A stretch of 64,000 bases of DNA from the NCBI RefSeq assembly GCF_023148685.1, contig NZ_JAHXNL010000002.1:310001-374000 (forward strand), given 5' to 3'. A program made the translations under genes and the position numbers. Position 1 is the stretch's first letter. The number at the start of each line of letters is the position of its first letter. This document shows positions 42,934-51,846 of this stretch, in pieces. Origin of the DNA: Georgenia sp. EYE_87. GTDB taxonomy: Bacteria > Actinomycetota > Actinomycetes > Actinomycetales > Actinomycetaceae. Under the pieces are notes generated by a model. The model was not told where the DNA came from. It saw only the letters and a program-made list of their open reading frames with translations, and did not search any database.

Positions 42934-43926
42934 GTGACCGCGACGACGCAGCCGCTGCGCCTGACCCAGTACGCCGCCGGCGGCGGCTGCGCGTGCAAGG
43001 TCCCGCCGGGCGAGCTCGAGCGGGTGCTCGGGACGCTGCGGCTGCCGGCCGGCGGGGACCTGCTCGTGGGCCTGGAGAACGGCGACGACGCCGCGGCGGT
43101 GCGCATCGAGGGCGGACGGGCGATCATCGCCACCGCCGACTTCTTCACCCCGGTCGTCGACGACCCGTACGACTGGGGCCGCATCGCCGCGACCAACGCC
43201 CTGTCCGACGTCTACGCGATGGGCGGGACGCCGCTGGTGGCGGTGAACCTGCTCTGCTGGCCGCGCAGCACCATCCCGTTCGAGGTCGCCGCCGAGGTGC
43301 TCCGCGGCGGCGCGGACGCGTGCGCGGAGGCGGGGACCTTCCTCGGCGGCGGGCACAGCGTGGACGACCCCGAGCCCAAGTACGGCCAGGCGGTCACCGG
43401 CATCGCCGACGCCGACCGGCTGCTGCGCAACGACGCCGGCGAGGCGGGGGTGCCGCTGACGCTGACCAAGCCGCTCGGGCTGGGCGTCCTGAACAACCGG
43501 CACAAGGCCACCGGCGAGCGGTTCGAGGAGGCCGTCACCCAGATGACGACGCTGAACCGGGACGCCGCCGCGGCCGCGCTCGCCGGCGGCGCGCGCTGCG
43601 CCACCGACGTCACCGGCTTCGGCCTGCTCGGGCACCTGTACAAGCTGGTGCGCGCCAGCGGGGTGTCCGCCGTGATCGACGCGGCCGCCGTCCCCTACGT
43701 CGACGGCGCCCGGGAGTCGCTCGCGGCCGGGTTCGTCCCCGGCGGGAGCCGCCGGAACCTGGACTGGGTGCACCCCCACCTCGACTCCGCCGTCGACGAG
43801 GACGAGCTGGTCCTGCTCGCCGACGCGCAGACCTCCGGGGGGCTGCTGGTAGCGGGCGAGGTGCCGGGGTACCCGGTGATCGGTGAGCTGGTGGCCGCGG
43901 GGGAGCACGCCGTTCGGGTGCGGTGA
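42934..43926 (+). CDS. selD: Selenide, water dikinase (selenophosphate synthetase)
   Basis: Makes selenophosphate from selenide and ATP, 330 residues. The catalytic segment GGGCACK places C19, C21 and K22 at the positions of E. coli C17, C19 and K20. The nucleophile is thus cysteine and not selenocysteine, and the enzyme does not depend on its own product. Later PurM-like motifs (NALSDVYAMGG, TDVTGFGLLGH) are intact. The GTG start at 42934 has a -10 hexamer 6 nt before it. fdh genes follow in the same direction. Confidence 0.97.
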   Translation: MTATTQPLRLTQYAAGGGCACKVPPGELERVLGTLRLPAGGDLLVGLENGDDAAAVRIEGGRAIIATADFFTPVVDDPYDWGRIAATNALSDVYAMGGTPLVAVNLLCWPRSTIPFEVAAEVLRGGADACAEAGTFLGGGHSVDDPEPKYGQAVTGIADADRLLRNDAGEAGVPLTLTKPLGLGVLNNRHKATGERFEEAVTQMTTLNRDAAAAALAGGARCATDVTGFGLLGHLYKLVRASGVSAVIDAAAVPYVDGARESLAAGFVPGGSRRNLDWVHPHLDSAVDEDELVLLADAQTSGGLLVAGEVPGYPVIGELVAAGEHAVRVR

Positions 43927-43985
43927 CGGCTCGGACGGGGCACGATCGTCAGCAGACGAGGGCGTCGGCAGGAAGGGGCGGGGCG

Positions 43986-46900
43986 GTGGCACGCAGGGTG
44001 TTCCTCGACTGGCCCGTGGTGCGCCAGCTCACGGGTGCGGACCCGCTGGGACGCGGCCCGGCGGTGCGCTCCGCCCGCACGGAGGAGCTGACCGCCCGCA
44101 CGACGACGGCGGACCGGGTGGCCCGCAGCGTCTGTCCCTACTGCGCGGTCGGCTGCGGGCAGCGGGTCTACGTCAAGGACGAGCGGGTCGTGCAGATCGA
44201 GGGCGACCCGGACAGCCCGATCTCGCGGGGCCGGCTGTGCCCGAAGGGTTCGGCCAGCAAGAGCCTGGTGACCAACCCGGCCCGGCTCTCCACCGTGCGG
44301 TACCGCCGCGCCTACGGCACCGAGTGGGAGGACCTGCCGCTCGACGTCGCCATGGAGATGATCGCGGACCGGGTGGTGCGGGCGCGCGAGCAGACCTGGC
44401 AGGACCTTGACGAGACGGGCCGCTGGGTGCGGCGCACCCTCGGGATAGCCAGCCTGGGCGGGGCGACGCTGGACAACGAGGAGAACTACCTCATCAAGAA
44501 GCTCTTCACCGCGCTCGGCGCCCTGCAGATCGAGAACCAGGCGCGTATTTGACACTCCTCCACGGTCCCCGGTCTGGGGACCAGCTTCGGGCGCGGCGGC
44601 GCCACCGGGTTCCAGCAGGACCTGGCCAACGCGGACTGCATCGTCATCCAGGGCTCGAACATGGCCGAGGCGCACCCGGTGGGCTTCCAGTGGGTCGTGG
44701 AGGCCAAGGCCCGCGGCGCGCGGGTCATCCACGTCGACCCGCGGTTCACCCGCACCAGCGCGCTCGCGGACCAGTTCGTGCCGCTGCGGGCCGGGACGGA
44801 CATCGTCTTCCTCGGCGCGATCGTCAACCACGTCCTGAGCAACGAGCTGGACTTCCGCGAGTACGTGCTGGCCTACACCAACGCCGCCACGATCCTCGAC
44901 GAGCGCTTCGGCGACACCGAGGACCTCGACGGGCTCTTCTCGGGCTTCGACCGTGAGCGGCGCAGCTACGACACCGACAGCTGGCAGTACGCCGGCGGTG
45001 ACGGCCAGGAGGGCCAGGAGGAGGACGAGTCGAGCGACCGGCGCGCCAGCGCCCGGCCGATGGAGCACGAGACCCACGGCATCCAGGTGCCCGCGAACCC
45101 GCCGCGCGACGAGACCCTGCAGCACCCGCGCACGGTGTACCAGGTGCTCAGGCGGCACTTCGCGCGCTACACCCCGGAGATGGTCGAGGAGGCCTGCGGG
45201 GTGCCGCGCGAGGACTTCCTGAAGGTGGCGGACGCCTGGGTGGCGAACTCCGGGCGGGAGCGGACCACCGCCCTCGTGTACAGCGTCGGGTGGACCCAGC
45301 ACAGCGTCGGCGCCCAGTACATCCGTACCGGCGCGATCCTCCAGCTGCTGCTGGGCAACATGGGCCGGCCCGGGGGCGGCATCCTCGCGCTGCGCGGTCA
45401 CGCCAGCATCCAGGGCTCCACCGACATCCCGACCCTGTACAACCTTCTCCCGGGCTACCTGCCGATGCCGCACGCGGAGCAGCACCCGGACCTGGACAGC
45501 TGGATCGGTAGCATCCGCCACCCCGGCGCGAAGGGCTTCTGGAAGCACGCCGACGCCTACGCCGTCAGCCTGCTCAAGGCCTACTGGGGGGACGCGGCCA
45601 CCGCGGAGAACGACTTCGCCTACGACTACCTGCCGCGTATGACCGGGGACCACGGCACCTACCGCACCGTCCTCGACATGATCGACGGGAAGGTCAAGGG
45701 CTACTTCCTGCTGGGGCAGAACCCCGCCGTCGGCTCGGCCCACGGCCGGGCCCAGCGCCTCGGCATGGCGAACCTCGACTGGCTCGTGGTGCGGGACCTC
45801 TACGAGATCGAGAGCGCCACGTTCTGGAAGGACTCCCCGGAGATCGCCACCGGAGAGATCGTGCCCGAGGAGTGCCGCACCGAGGTCTTCCTCATGCCGG
45901 CCGCCTCCCACGTGGAGAAGGAGGGCACGTTCACGCAGACGCAGCGGATGCTGCAGTGGCGCGAGAAGGCGCTCGACCCGACCGGGGACCGCCGCTCCGA
46001 GCTGTGGTTCTTCTACCACCTCGGCCGTCTCGTGCGGGAGCGGCTGGCGGGCTCCACCCTCGAGCGGGACCGCCCTGTGCTCGACCTGGCGTGGGACTAC
46101 CCGGTCCACGGCCTCACCGACGAGCCCAGCGCCGAGGCGGTGCTGCGCGAGATCAACGGGTACGAGGTGGCGAGCGGCCGTCCGCTCTCGACCTTCACGG
46201 AGATGCGTGCGGACGGCTCGACAGTCGGCGGGTGCTGGATCTACACCGGGGTCTTCGCCGACGGCGTCAACCAGGCCGCCCGCCGTCGTCCCGGCTCGGA
46301 GCAGTCCTGGGTGGCGCCCGAGTGGGGCTGGGCCTGGCCCGCGAACCGCCGGATCCTGTACAACCGGGCGTCCGCGGACCCGCAGGGGCGGCCGTGGAGC
46401 GAGCGCAAGGCGTACGTGTGGTGGGACGAGGACGCCGGGGAGTGGACCGGCCACGACGTGCCCGACTTCGAGCGCACCAAGCCGCCGTCGTACCGCCCGC
46501 CCGAGGGGGCCGACGGCGTCGAGGGCCTGGCCGGCGACGACCCCTTCATCATGCAGGGCGACGGCAAGGGCGCCCTCTTCGTCCCCGTCGGCCTGCTCGA
46601 CGGACCGCTGCCCACGCACTACGAGCCCGTCGAGTCCCCGTTCCGCAACCCCCTCTACGGCCAGCAGGCCAACCCCACCCGGGTGGAGTACCGCCGCGCC
46701 GACAACCCCATCCACCCCAGCCCGCCGCAGGACGGCGCGGTGTTCCCGTTCGTCTTCACGACCTCGCGGCTGACCGAGCACCACACCGCTGGCGGCATGA
46801 GCCGGTTCCTCGAGTACCTCTCGGAGCTGCAGCCCGCCATGTTCGTGGAGGTCTCCCCGCAGCTGGCGGCCGAGCGCGGGCTGGAGCACATGGGCTGGTG

Positions 46901-47288
46901 CCACGTGATCACGGCCCGCTCCGCGATCGAGGGCCGGGTGATGGTGACCGACCGCCTCCGCCCCCTGCGCATCGAGGGCCGCACGGTCCACCAGGTCTGG
47001 CTGCCCTACCACTGGGGCAGCGGCGGCCTGGTCACCGGGGACTCCGCGAACGACCTGTTCGGCATCGCCCTCGAGCCGAACGTGCTGATCCAGGAGACCA
47101 AGGCGGGCACGTGCGACGTGCGGCCCGGGCGGCGCCCCACCGGGGCGGCGCTGCTGGAGTACGTGGCCGGGTACCGCCGTCGCGCGGGCATCGTGGATGG
47201 CGGCGGCGGGGAGATCGTGACGGCGCGGGCGACCGGGCGGGAGACCGATACCGGGCCGCAGGACGAGGAGGGGCACGATGGCCGGTAG
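43986..47288 (+). CDS. fdhA: Formate dehydrogenase, selenocysteine-containing catalytic subunit
   Basis: Oxidises formate to CO2 with a Mo- or W-bis-pyranopterin cofactor. About 1100 residues, with an in-frame UGA at 44550-44552 read as Sec189 and followed by the conserved His. The frame is open on both sides, and the flanks (IENQARI before, HSSTVPGLGTSFGRGG after) are continuous family sequence, so this is not a broken gene. The [4Fe-4S] ligands are C50, C53, C57 and C85. GTG 43986 is chosen for its upstream GGAAGGGG; GTG 43923 is possible. The N-terminus lacks a hydrophobic Tat signal despite an RR pair. It overlaps the iron-sulfur subunit gene by 11 bp. I use fdhA for the catalytic subunit; fdhF, fdnG and fdoG are used for relatives. 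Confidence 0.96.
44550..44582 (+). promoter_or_regulatory. UGA selenocysteine codon with bacterial SECIS hairpin
   Basis: After the TGA at 44550-44552 there are 18 nt, and then the apical loop GGTCT (44571-44575), closed by GGTCCCC (44564-44570) and GGGGACC (44576-44582). As I recall the E. coli fdhF element, the loop sequence and the 18-nt spacing are the same. This is the site that SelB should bind. Confidence 0.88.
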
Positions 47289-48243
47289 GTACAGCCTGTT
47301 CGGGCCGATCGACCCGGCGCGGGACGCCGGCTATACCGACCCGCCCCCGCGCAAGGGGTTCTTCACCGACACCAGCGTGTGCATCGGCTGCAAGGCGTGC
47401 GAGGTGGCGTGCAAGGAGTGGAACCTCCTGCCCGACGACGGGTTCGACCTCCTCGGCTCCTCCTACGACAACACCGGCGCGCTCGGGGCGAGCACGTGGC
47501 GCCACGTCGCGTTCGTCGAGCAGCCCGCCGGCGGGCGCGACCCGGTGCCGCTCGGCATGCCGGGCGTCGGACCGCCCGACGGCGGAGCCGCCGCGCCCGA
47601 CGGCGGAGCCGCCGCGCCCGACGGCGGAGCCGCCGCGCCCGACGGCGACCCCGACGGGCATCCCGACTTCCGCTGGCTGATGTCCTCCGACGTCTGCAAG
47701 CACTGCACGCACGCCGCGTGCCTCGACGTGTGCCCCACCGGTGCGCTGTTCCGCACCGAGTTCGGCACCGTGGTGGTGCAGGACGACGTCTGCAACGGCT
47801 GCGGCTACTGCGTCGCGGCGTGCCCGTACGGCGTGATCGAGCGGAGGAAAGGAGGCGCCCGCAACGTGGGCATCGCCCAGAAGTGCACCCTGTGCTACGA
47901 CCGGCTCGGTGCCGGGCTCGAGCCCGCCTGCGCAAAGGCCTGCCCGACGGACTCGATCCAGTTCGGCGACCTCGACGAACTCCGGGAGCGGGCGCGGGCC
48001 CGGCTCGACCGGCTGCAGGAGGACGGCGTGAGCGGGGCGCAACTGTACGGCGAGGACCCGCACGACGGCACGGGCGGCGCCGGCGCGTTCTTCCTGCTGC
48101 TCGACGAGCCCGAGGTCTACGGCCTCCCGCCGGACCCGGTGGTCACCACCCGCGACCTGCCGCACATGTTCAACCGGGCCGGCATGGCGGGCCTGGCGCT
48201 GCTGGCCGGCGCCGCGCTGTCGTTCCTCGGGAGGCGCGGATGA
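47278..48243 (+). CDS. fdhB: Formate dehydrogenase iron-sulfur (beta) subunit
   Basis: Electron-transfer subunit, 321 residues. It has four ferredoxin-type cysteine groups: CIGCKACEVAC near residue 35, CKHCTHAACLDVC, CNGCGYCVAACPYG, and CTLCYDRLGAGLEPACAKAC. They match the four [4Fe-4S] clusters of FdnH-like subunits. A C-terminal hydrophobic helix (about 298-318) would anchor it to the membrane. Between the first two groups lies an unusual insert with three and a half PDGGAAA repeats. It overlaps the upstream gene by 11 bp and the downstream one by 4 bp. Confidence 0.95.
   Translation: MAGRYSLFGPIDPARDAGYTDPPPRKGFFTDTSVCIGCKACEVACKEWNLLPDDGFDLLGSSYDNTGALGASTWRHVAFVEQPAGGRDPVPLGMPGVGPPDGGAAAPDGGAAAPDGGAAAPDGDPDGHPDFRWLMSSDVCKHCTHAACLDVCPTGALFRTEFGTVVVQDDVCNGCGYCVAACPYGVIERRKGGARNVGIAQKCTLCYDRLGAGLEPACAKACPTDSIQFGDLDELRERARARLDRLQEDGVSGAQLYGEDPHDGTGGAGAFFLLLDEPEVYGLPPDPVVTTRDLPHMFNRAGMAGLALLAGAALSFLGRRG
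47575..47648 (+). repeat. 21-bp tandem repeats inside the Fe-S subunit gene
   Basis: Three exact copies of a 21-bp unit starting CCCGACGGCGGAG (47575, 47596, 47617), plus a partial fourth. They keep the frame and encode PDGGAAA repeats. Exact identity at DNA level suggests a recent or unstable expansion. Confidence 0.95.
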
Positions 48244-49289
48244 GCCCGACGGCGGACGGGTCGGGGCGCGAGGTGCCGGCGGGGCGGGGCGCGGACCGCC
48301 GAGCCAGCGAGGGGCGTCGTCGCACGCACGGCGGTGAACGGGCGATGGTCCCGCCGGCGGAGTTCACCTCCTACTACGGCCGGCCGGTGGTGAAGCCGGC
48401 GCCCTGGGAGAACGACATCCCCGCCTACATGTTCGCCGGCGGCCTGGCCGCCGGCTCCTCGCTCCTCGCCGCCGGCGCCGACCTGACCGGGCGGGGCGCC
48501 CTGCGCCGTGCGGGCCGGCTGTCCGCGCTCGGCGCGCTGGGGTTCAGCATGGTCACCCTCGTGCACGACCTCGGCCGGCCGGAGCGGTTCCTCAACATGC
48601 TGCGCACCGTGAAGGTGACCTCGCCGATGTCCGTCGGCACGTGGATCCTCGCCCTCTACGGCCCGCCCGCCGGCGTCGCCGCGGCGGCCGAGGTGGCCGG
48701 GATGCTCCTCCCGCGCTCGGACCGGGCGTCGCTGCGGCTGCTGGCCGCGGTGGGCGGTCCCGCCGGGGTGCTCGCCGGGGTGCTCGCCCCGCCGGTCGCC
48801 GCGTACACGGCCGTCCTGCTCTCCGACACGGCGACACCGTCGTGGCACGAGGCCTACCGGGAGCTGCCCTTCGTGTTCTGCGGGTCCGCCGCGGCGGCCG
48901 CGGGCGGGCTCGCGACGGCGCTCGTGCCGGCGGCCCAGGCCGGCCCGGCCCGGCGCCTCGCCGTCGGTGGGGCAGTGGCGGAGGTCCTTGCCGAGCACCG
49001 GATGGAGCGGTCGATGGGGATCACCGCCGAGCCGCTGCGCGCCGGCGCACCCGGGCGGCTGATGCGCACGGCGCGTGCCCTCACGCTCGCCGGGGCCGCC
49101 GGGATGCTGCTGGCCGGGCGCAGCCGCGCCGTCGCCGTCGGGTCCGGCGCGGCGCTGCTGGCGGGGTCGGCGTGCACGCGGTTCGGCGTGGTGCGCGCGG
49201 GCATCGCCTCGGCGCGGGACCCGCGCTACACCGTGGTCCCGCAGCGCGAGCGCGTCGACCGCGGGGAGCCGGTGCGTCACCCCGGCTGA
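48240..49289 (+). CDS. fdhC: NrfD-family membrane subunit of formate dehydrogenase
   Basis: 349 residues, a polytopic membrane protein of the NrfD/PsrC family. After a hydrophilic start of about 50 residues (EFTSYYGRPVVKPAPWENDI) come eight or more hydrophobic segments. The family motif for quinone-side proteins is seen in HDLGRPERFLNMLR, followed by SPMSVGTWIL. It should pass electrons from the Fe-S subunit to menaquinone. ATG 48240 overlaps the previous stop. A bidirectional hairpin follows. Confidence 0.9.
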   Translation: MSPTADGSGREVPAGRGADRRASEGRRRTHGGERAMVPPAEFTSYYGRPVVKPAPWENDIPAYMFAGGLAAGSSLLAAGADLTGRGALRRAGRLSALGALGFSMVTLVHDLGRPERFLNMLRTVKVTSPMSVGTWILALYGPPAGVAAAAEVAGMLLPRSDRASLRLLAAVGGPAGVLAGVLAPPVAAYTAVLLSDTATPSWHEAYRELPFVFCGSAAAAAGGLATALVPAAQAGPARRLAVGGAVAEVLAEHRMERSMGITAEPLRAGAPGRLMRTARALTLAGAAGMLLAGRSRAVAVGSGAALLAGSACTRFGVVRAGIASARDPRYTVVPQRERVDRGEPVRHPG

Positions 49290-49305
49290 GCGGCCCCCGC
49301 GAAGC

Positions 49306-49330
49306 GCCCCCGGTGCCAGGCACCGGGGGC
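49306..49330 (+). terminator. Bidirectional terminator between fdhC and the convergent dehydrogenase gene
   Basis: GCCCCCGGTGCC and GGCACCGGGGGC are perfectly complementary around a single A (effective loop about 5 nt). The element lies between two convergent stops at 49289 and 49352 and can serve both. Confidence 0.85.
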
Positions 49331-49351
49331 GGGGCGCGGACGGTCGGGAGG

Positions 49352-50572
49352 TCAGCTCCTGGCGCCGACCATGCCGTGCGGGTCGAGCACGTACTTCTTG
49401 GCCGCACCCTTGTCGAACTCGTCGTAGCCCTGCGGCGCCTGGTCCAGCGGGATGGGCGTCGCGTTGACGTTCTTGGAGATGCTCACCTTGTCGTGCAGGA
49501 TCGCCTGCATCAGGCCCCGGTGGTACCGCATGACCGGGCACTGGCCAGTGGTGAAGCTGAGCGACTTCGCCCAGCCGGTGCCGAGGCTGATCGACAGCGT
49601 GCCGTGCTTGGCGGCGTCGTCCACGGCGCCCGGGTCGCCGGTGACGTACAGGCCCGGGATGCCCAGGGCACCGCCGGCGGCGGTGAGCTCCATGAGGGAG
49701 TTCAGGACCGTCGCGGGAGCCTCCTTGGCCGCCCCCGCGCCGTGACCGCGTGCCTCGAACCCGACCGCGTCGACGGCGCAGTCCACCTCGGGGACGCCGA
49801 GGATCTGCTCGACCTGGTCCTTCGGGTCTCCCTTGGAGACGTCCACCGTCTCGCAGCCGAAGGCTCGCGCCTGGGCGAGGCGCTCCTCGTTGAGGTCGCC
49901 GACGATGACGACCGCGGCGCCGAGCAGCTGGGCCGAGGTCGCCGCGGCGAGCCCGACCGGCCCGGCACCGGCGATGTAGACCGTGCTGCCGACCTTGGTG
50001 CCAGCGGTGTACGCACCGTGGAAACCGGTCGGGAAGATGTCCGAGAGCATGGTCAGGTCGAGGATCTTCTCCAGGGCCTGGTCACGGTCGGGGAAGACGA
50101 GGAGGTTCCAGTCGGCGTACGGCACGAGCACGTACTCGGCCTGTCCGCCGACCCAGCCGCCCATGTCGACGTAGCCGTACGCCGAGCCCGGACGGTCCGG
50201 GTTGACGTTCAGGCAGATGCCGGTCTTGCCCTCCTTGCAGTTGCGACAGCGACCGCACGCGATGTTGAAGGGGACCGAGACGATGTCGCCCTTCTTCACG
50301 AACTCCACGTCCGAGCCGGTCTCGACCACCTCGCCGGTGATCTCGTGCCCGAGCACGAGGCCCTCGGGGGCGGTGGTGCGGCCGCGGACCATGTGCTGGT
50401 CGGAGCCGCAGATGTTGGTGGAGACCACCTTCAGGATCGCGCCGTGATTGACCTTGCGTCCTACGTTTGCCGGGTTGACGCCCGGACCGTCCTTCAGCTC
50501 GAACGTGGGGTAGTCGATGTCGATGACCTCGACCTTGCCCGGACCTGCGTAGCTGACTGCCTTGTTGCTCAC
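49352..50572 (-). CDS. Glutathione-independent formaldehyde dehydrogenase
   Basis: Zinc-containing alcohol dehydrogenase family enzyme, 406 residues, close in motifs and length to the NAD-dependent formaldehyde dehydrogenase of Pseudomonas putida. Catalytic zinc ligands lie in STNICGSDQHMVRG and GHEITGEV. The structural zinc lobe is CGRCRNCKEGKTGIC. The NAD fold shows GAGPVGLAAA. GTG 50572 follows GAGGGAGG. It makes formate, the substrate of the dehydrogenase encoded convergently beside it. It also acts on other aldehydes in related bacteria, so formaldehyde is the probable but not proven substrate. Confidence 0.92.
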   Translation of the reverse strand: MSNKAVSYAGPGKVEVIDIDYPTFELKDGPGVNPANVGRKVNHGAILKVVSTNICGSDQHMVRGRTTAPEGLVLGHEITGEVVETGSDVEFVKKGDIVSVPFNIACGRCRNCKEGKTGICLNVNPDRPGSAYGYVDMGGWVGGQAEYVLVPYADWNLLVFPDRDQALEKILDLTMLSDIFPTGFHGAYTAGTKVGSTVYIAGAGPVGLAAATSAQLLGAAVVIVGDLNEERLAQARAFGCETVDVSKGDPKDQVEQILGVPEVDCAVDAVGFEARGHGAGAAKEAPATVLNSLMELTAAGGALGIPGLYVTGDPGAVDDAAKHGTLSISLGTGWAKSLSFTTGQCPVMRYHRGLMQAILHDKVSISKNVNATPIPLDQAPQGYDEFDKGAAKKYVLDPHGMVGARS

Positions 50573-50729
50573 GATGGAGCCTCCCTCTCGAACGTCGTCG
50601 TACGAACAGGAACACTCCGCGCCGCATCAGGTACGCAGCGCGGGGGTACTCCCCACCCTGGCACGGTCGGTCTCCGGGGTGAACCCCCGGGGGTGGGGGA
50701 TCGTCGGGACCGTGGGCACCCGGGAGGGC

Positions 50730-50735
50730 TAGCCT
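50730..50735 (+). promoter_or_regulatory. -10 hexamer of a leaderless truA
   Basis: TAGCCT ends 6 nt before the GTG at 50742. No ribosome binding site is present. The same hexamer and spacing precede the hydrolase gene at 38099. Confidence 0.55.
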
Positions 50736-50741
50736 CACCCG

Positions 50742-51767
50742 GTGGGGCAGGACGACGCGGAGAGCGGTGGGATGACCGGAGAAGGGCAGCCGGCGGGGCC
50801 GACGGTGCCGGGGCGGCGGGAGCCGGTGCCGGGCGAGCCGGTGCCGGGCGAGCCCGTGCCGGCGGTACGGGTGCAGGGGCCCGCGGGCGCCGCCGTCCGG
50901 GTCCGGCTCGACCTCGCCTACGACGGCACCGACTTCGCGGGGTGGGCGCGCCAGCCCGGGCTGCGCACCGTGCAGGGCGTCCTGGAGGACGCGCTCACCA
51001 CCGTGCTCCGCCTGCCCGCACCCGCGCGGCTGACCGTCGCCGGGCGCACCGACGCCGGCGTGCACGCCCGCGGCCAGATCGCGCACCTCGACGTGCCCCG
51101 CGACGCCTGGGCCGCACTGCCCGGGCGCAGCGACCGCACCCCCGGTGAGTCGCTGGTGACCCGCCTCGCGGGCGTCCTCGGGCGGGGGGCCGTACCCCGC
51201 GGGAGCGGGGACGTCGTCGTCCACCGGGCCGCCGAGGCGCCGCCCGGGTTCGACGCCCGCTTCGCAGCTCTCTGGCGCCGGTACTCCTACCGCATCGCCG
51301 ACGACGTCGCGGCCCGGGACCCGCTGCGCCGGCGCGACGTGGTCTGGCACGGCCGCCGGCTCGACGTCTCGGCGATGGGCGTCGCCGCCCGGCTGCTGCT
51401 CGGCGAGCACGACTTCGCGGCGTACTGCAAGCCCCGTGAGGGGGCGACCACCATCCGCACCCTGCTCGACCTGGACTGGCGCCGGGTGCCGGCCGGGGAG
51501 CCGGACGCCGGGCTCGTGGTCGCGACCGTGCGGGCCGACGCGTTCTGCCACTCGATGGTCCGGGCGCTCGTCGGGGCCTCGCTCGCGGTCGGGGAGGGGC
51601 GCCGGCCCTCGGCGTGGCCCGCGGAGGTGCTGGCCTCGGGGGGGCGCCAGCCGTCGGTCACCGTCGCGCCCGCCCACGGGCTCACGCTCGAGGAGGTGGC
51701 GTACCCGACGGGCGACGGACTCGCCGAGCGGGCGGCCCGGGCGCGGGCGGTGCGGACCCTGCCCTGA
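50742..51767 (+). CDS. truA: tRNA pseudouridine(38-40) synthase
   Basis: Modifies U38-U40 of tRNA anticodon arms, 341 residues. The catalytic aspartate is in [15 protein letters not shown]; the start of the fold is [19 protein letters not shown] 48-residue N-terminal extension contains repeats of EPVPG encoded by 15-bp units. GTG 50742 is supported by the -10 hexamer 6 nt upstream; ATG 50772 is an alternative. truA normally follows rplQ in actinobacteria; here about 12.8 kb lies between them. Confidence 0.96.
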   Translation: MGQDDAESGGMTGEGQPAGPTVPGRREPVPGEPVPGEPVPAVRVQGPAGAAVRVRLDLAYDGTDFAGWARQPGLRTVQGVLEDALTTVLRLPAPARLTVAGRTDAGVHARGQIAHLDVPRDAWAALPGRSDRTPGESLVTRLAGVLGRGAVPRGSGDVVVHRAAEAPPGFDARFAALWRRYSYRIADDVAARDPLRRRDVVWHGRRLDVSAMGVAARLLLGEHDFAAYCKPREGATTIRTLLDLDWRRVPAGEPDAGLVVATVRADAFCHSMVRALVGASLAVGEGRRPSAWPAEVLASGGRQPSVTVAPAHGLTLEEVAYPTGDGLAERAARARAVRTLP

Positions 51768-51846
51768 AGGTGCCGCGCCAGCCGTCATGGTGCGCACCCG
51801 GCCGTGCTGGGACACGACCGGTCGCCATCTTCCGGCCGGCCTACAC

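Noticed and set aside
42934-43926. SelD as a selenoprotein
   Set aside because: The catalytic position is a TGC cysteine codon; there is no UGA in the frame.
43986-44060. Twin-arginine signal on the formate dehydrogenase
   Set aside because: An RR pair is present, but no hydrophobic segment or cleavage site follows.
43695-47276. A 1193-codon minus-strand open frame opposite the formate dehydrogenase gene
   Set aside because: No domain is recognisable, and the plus strand encodes a clear family with a Sec codon.
43923-47288. Formate dehydrogenase gene broken by a stop codon (pseudogene or two genes)
   Set aside because: The UGA falls at the known Sec position, is followed by a SECIS hairpin, and the complete Sec machinery lies next to it.
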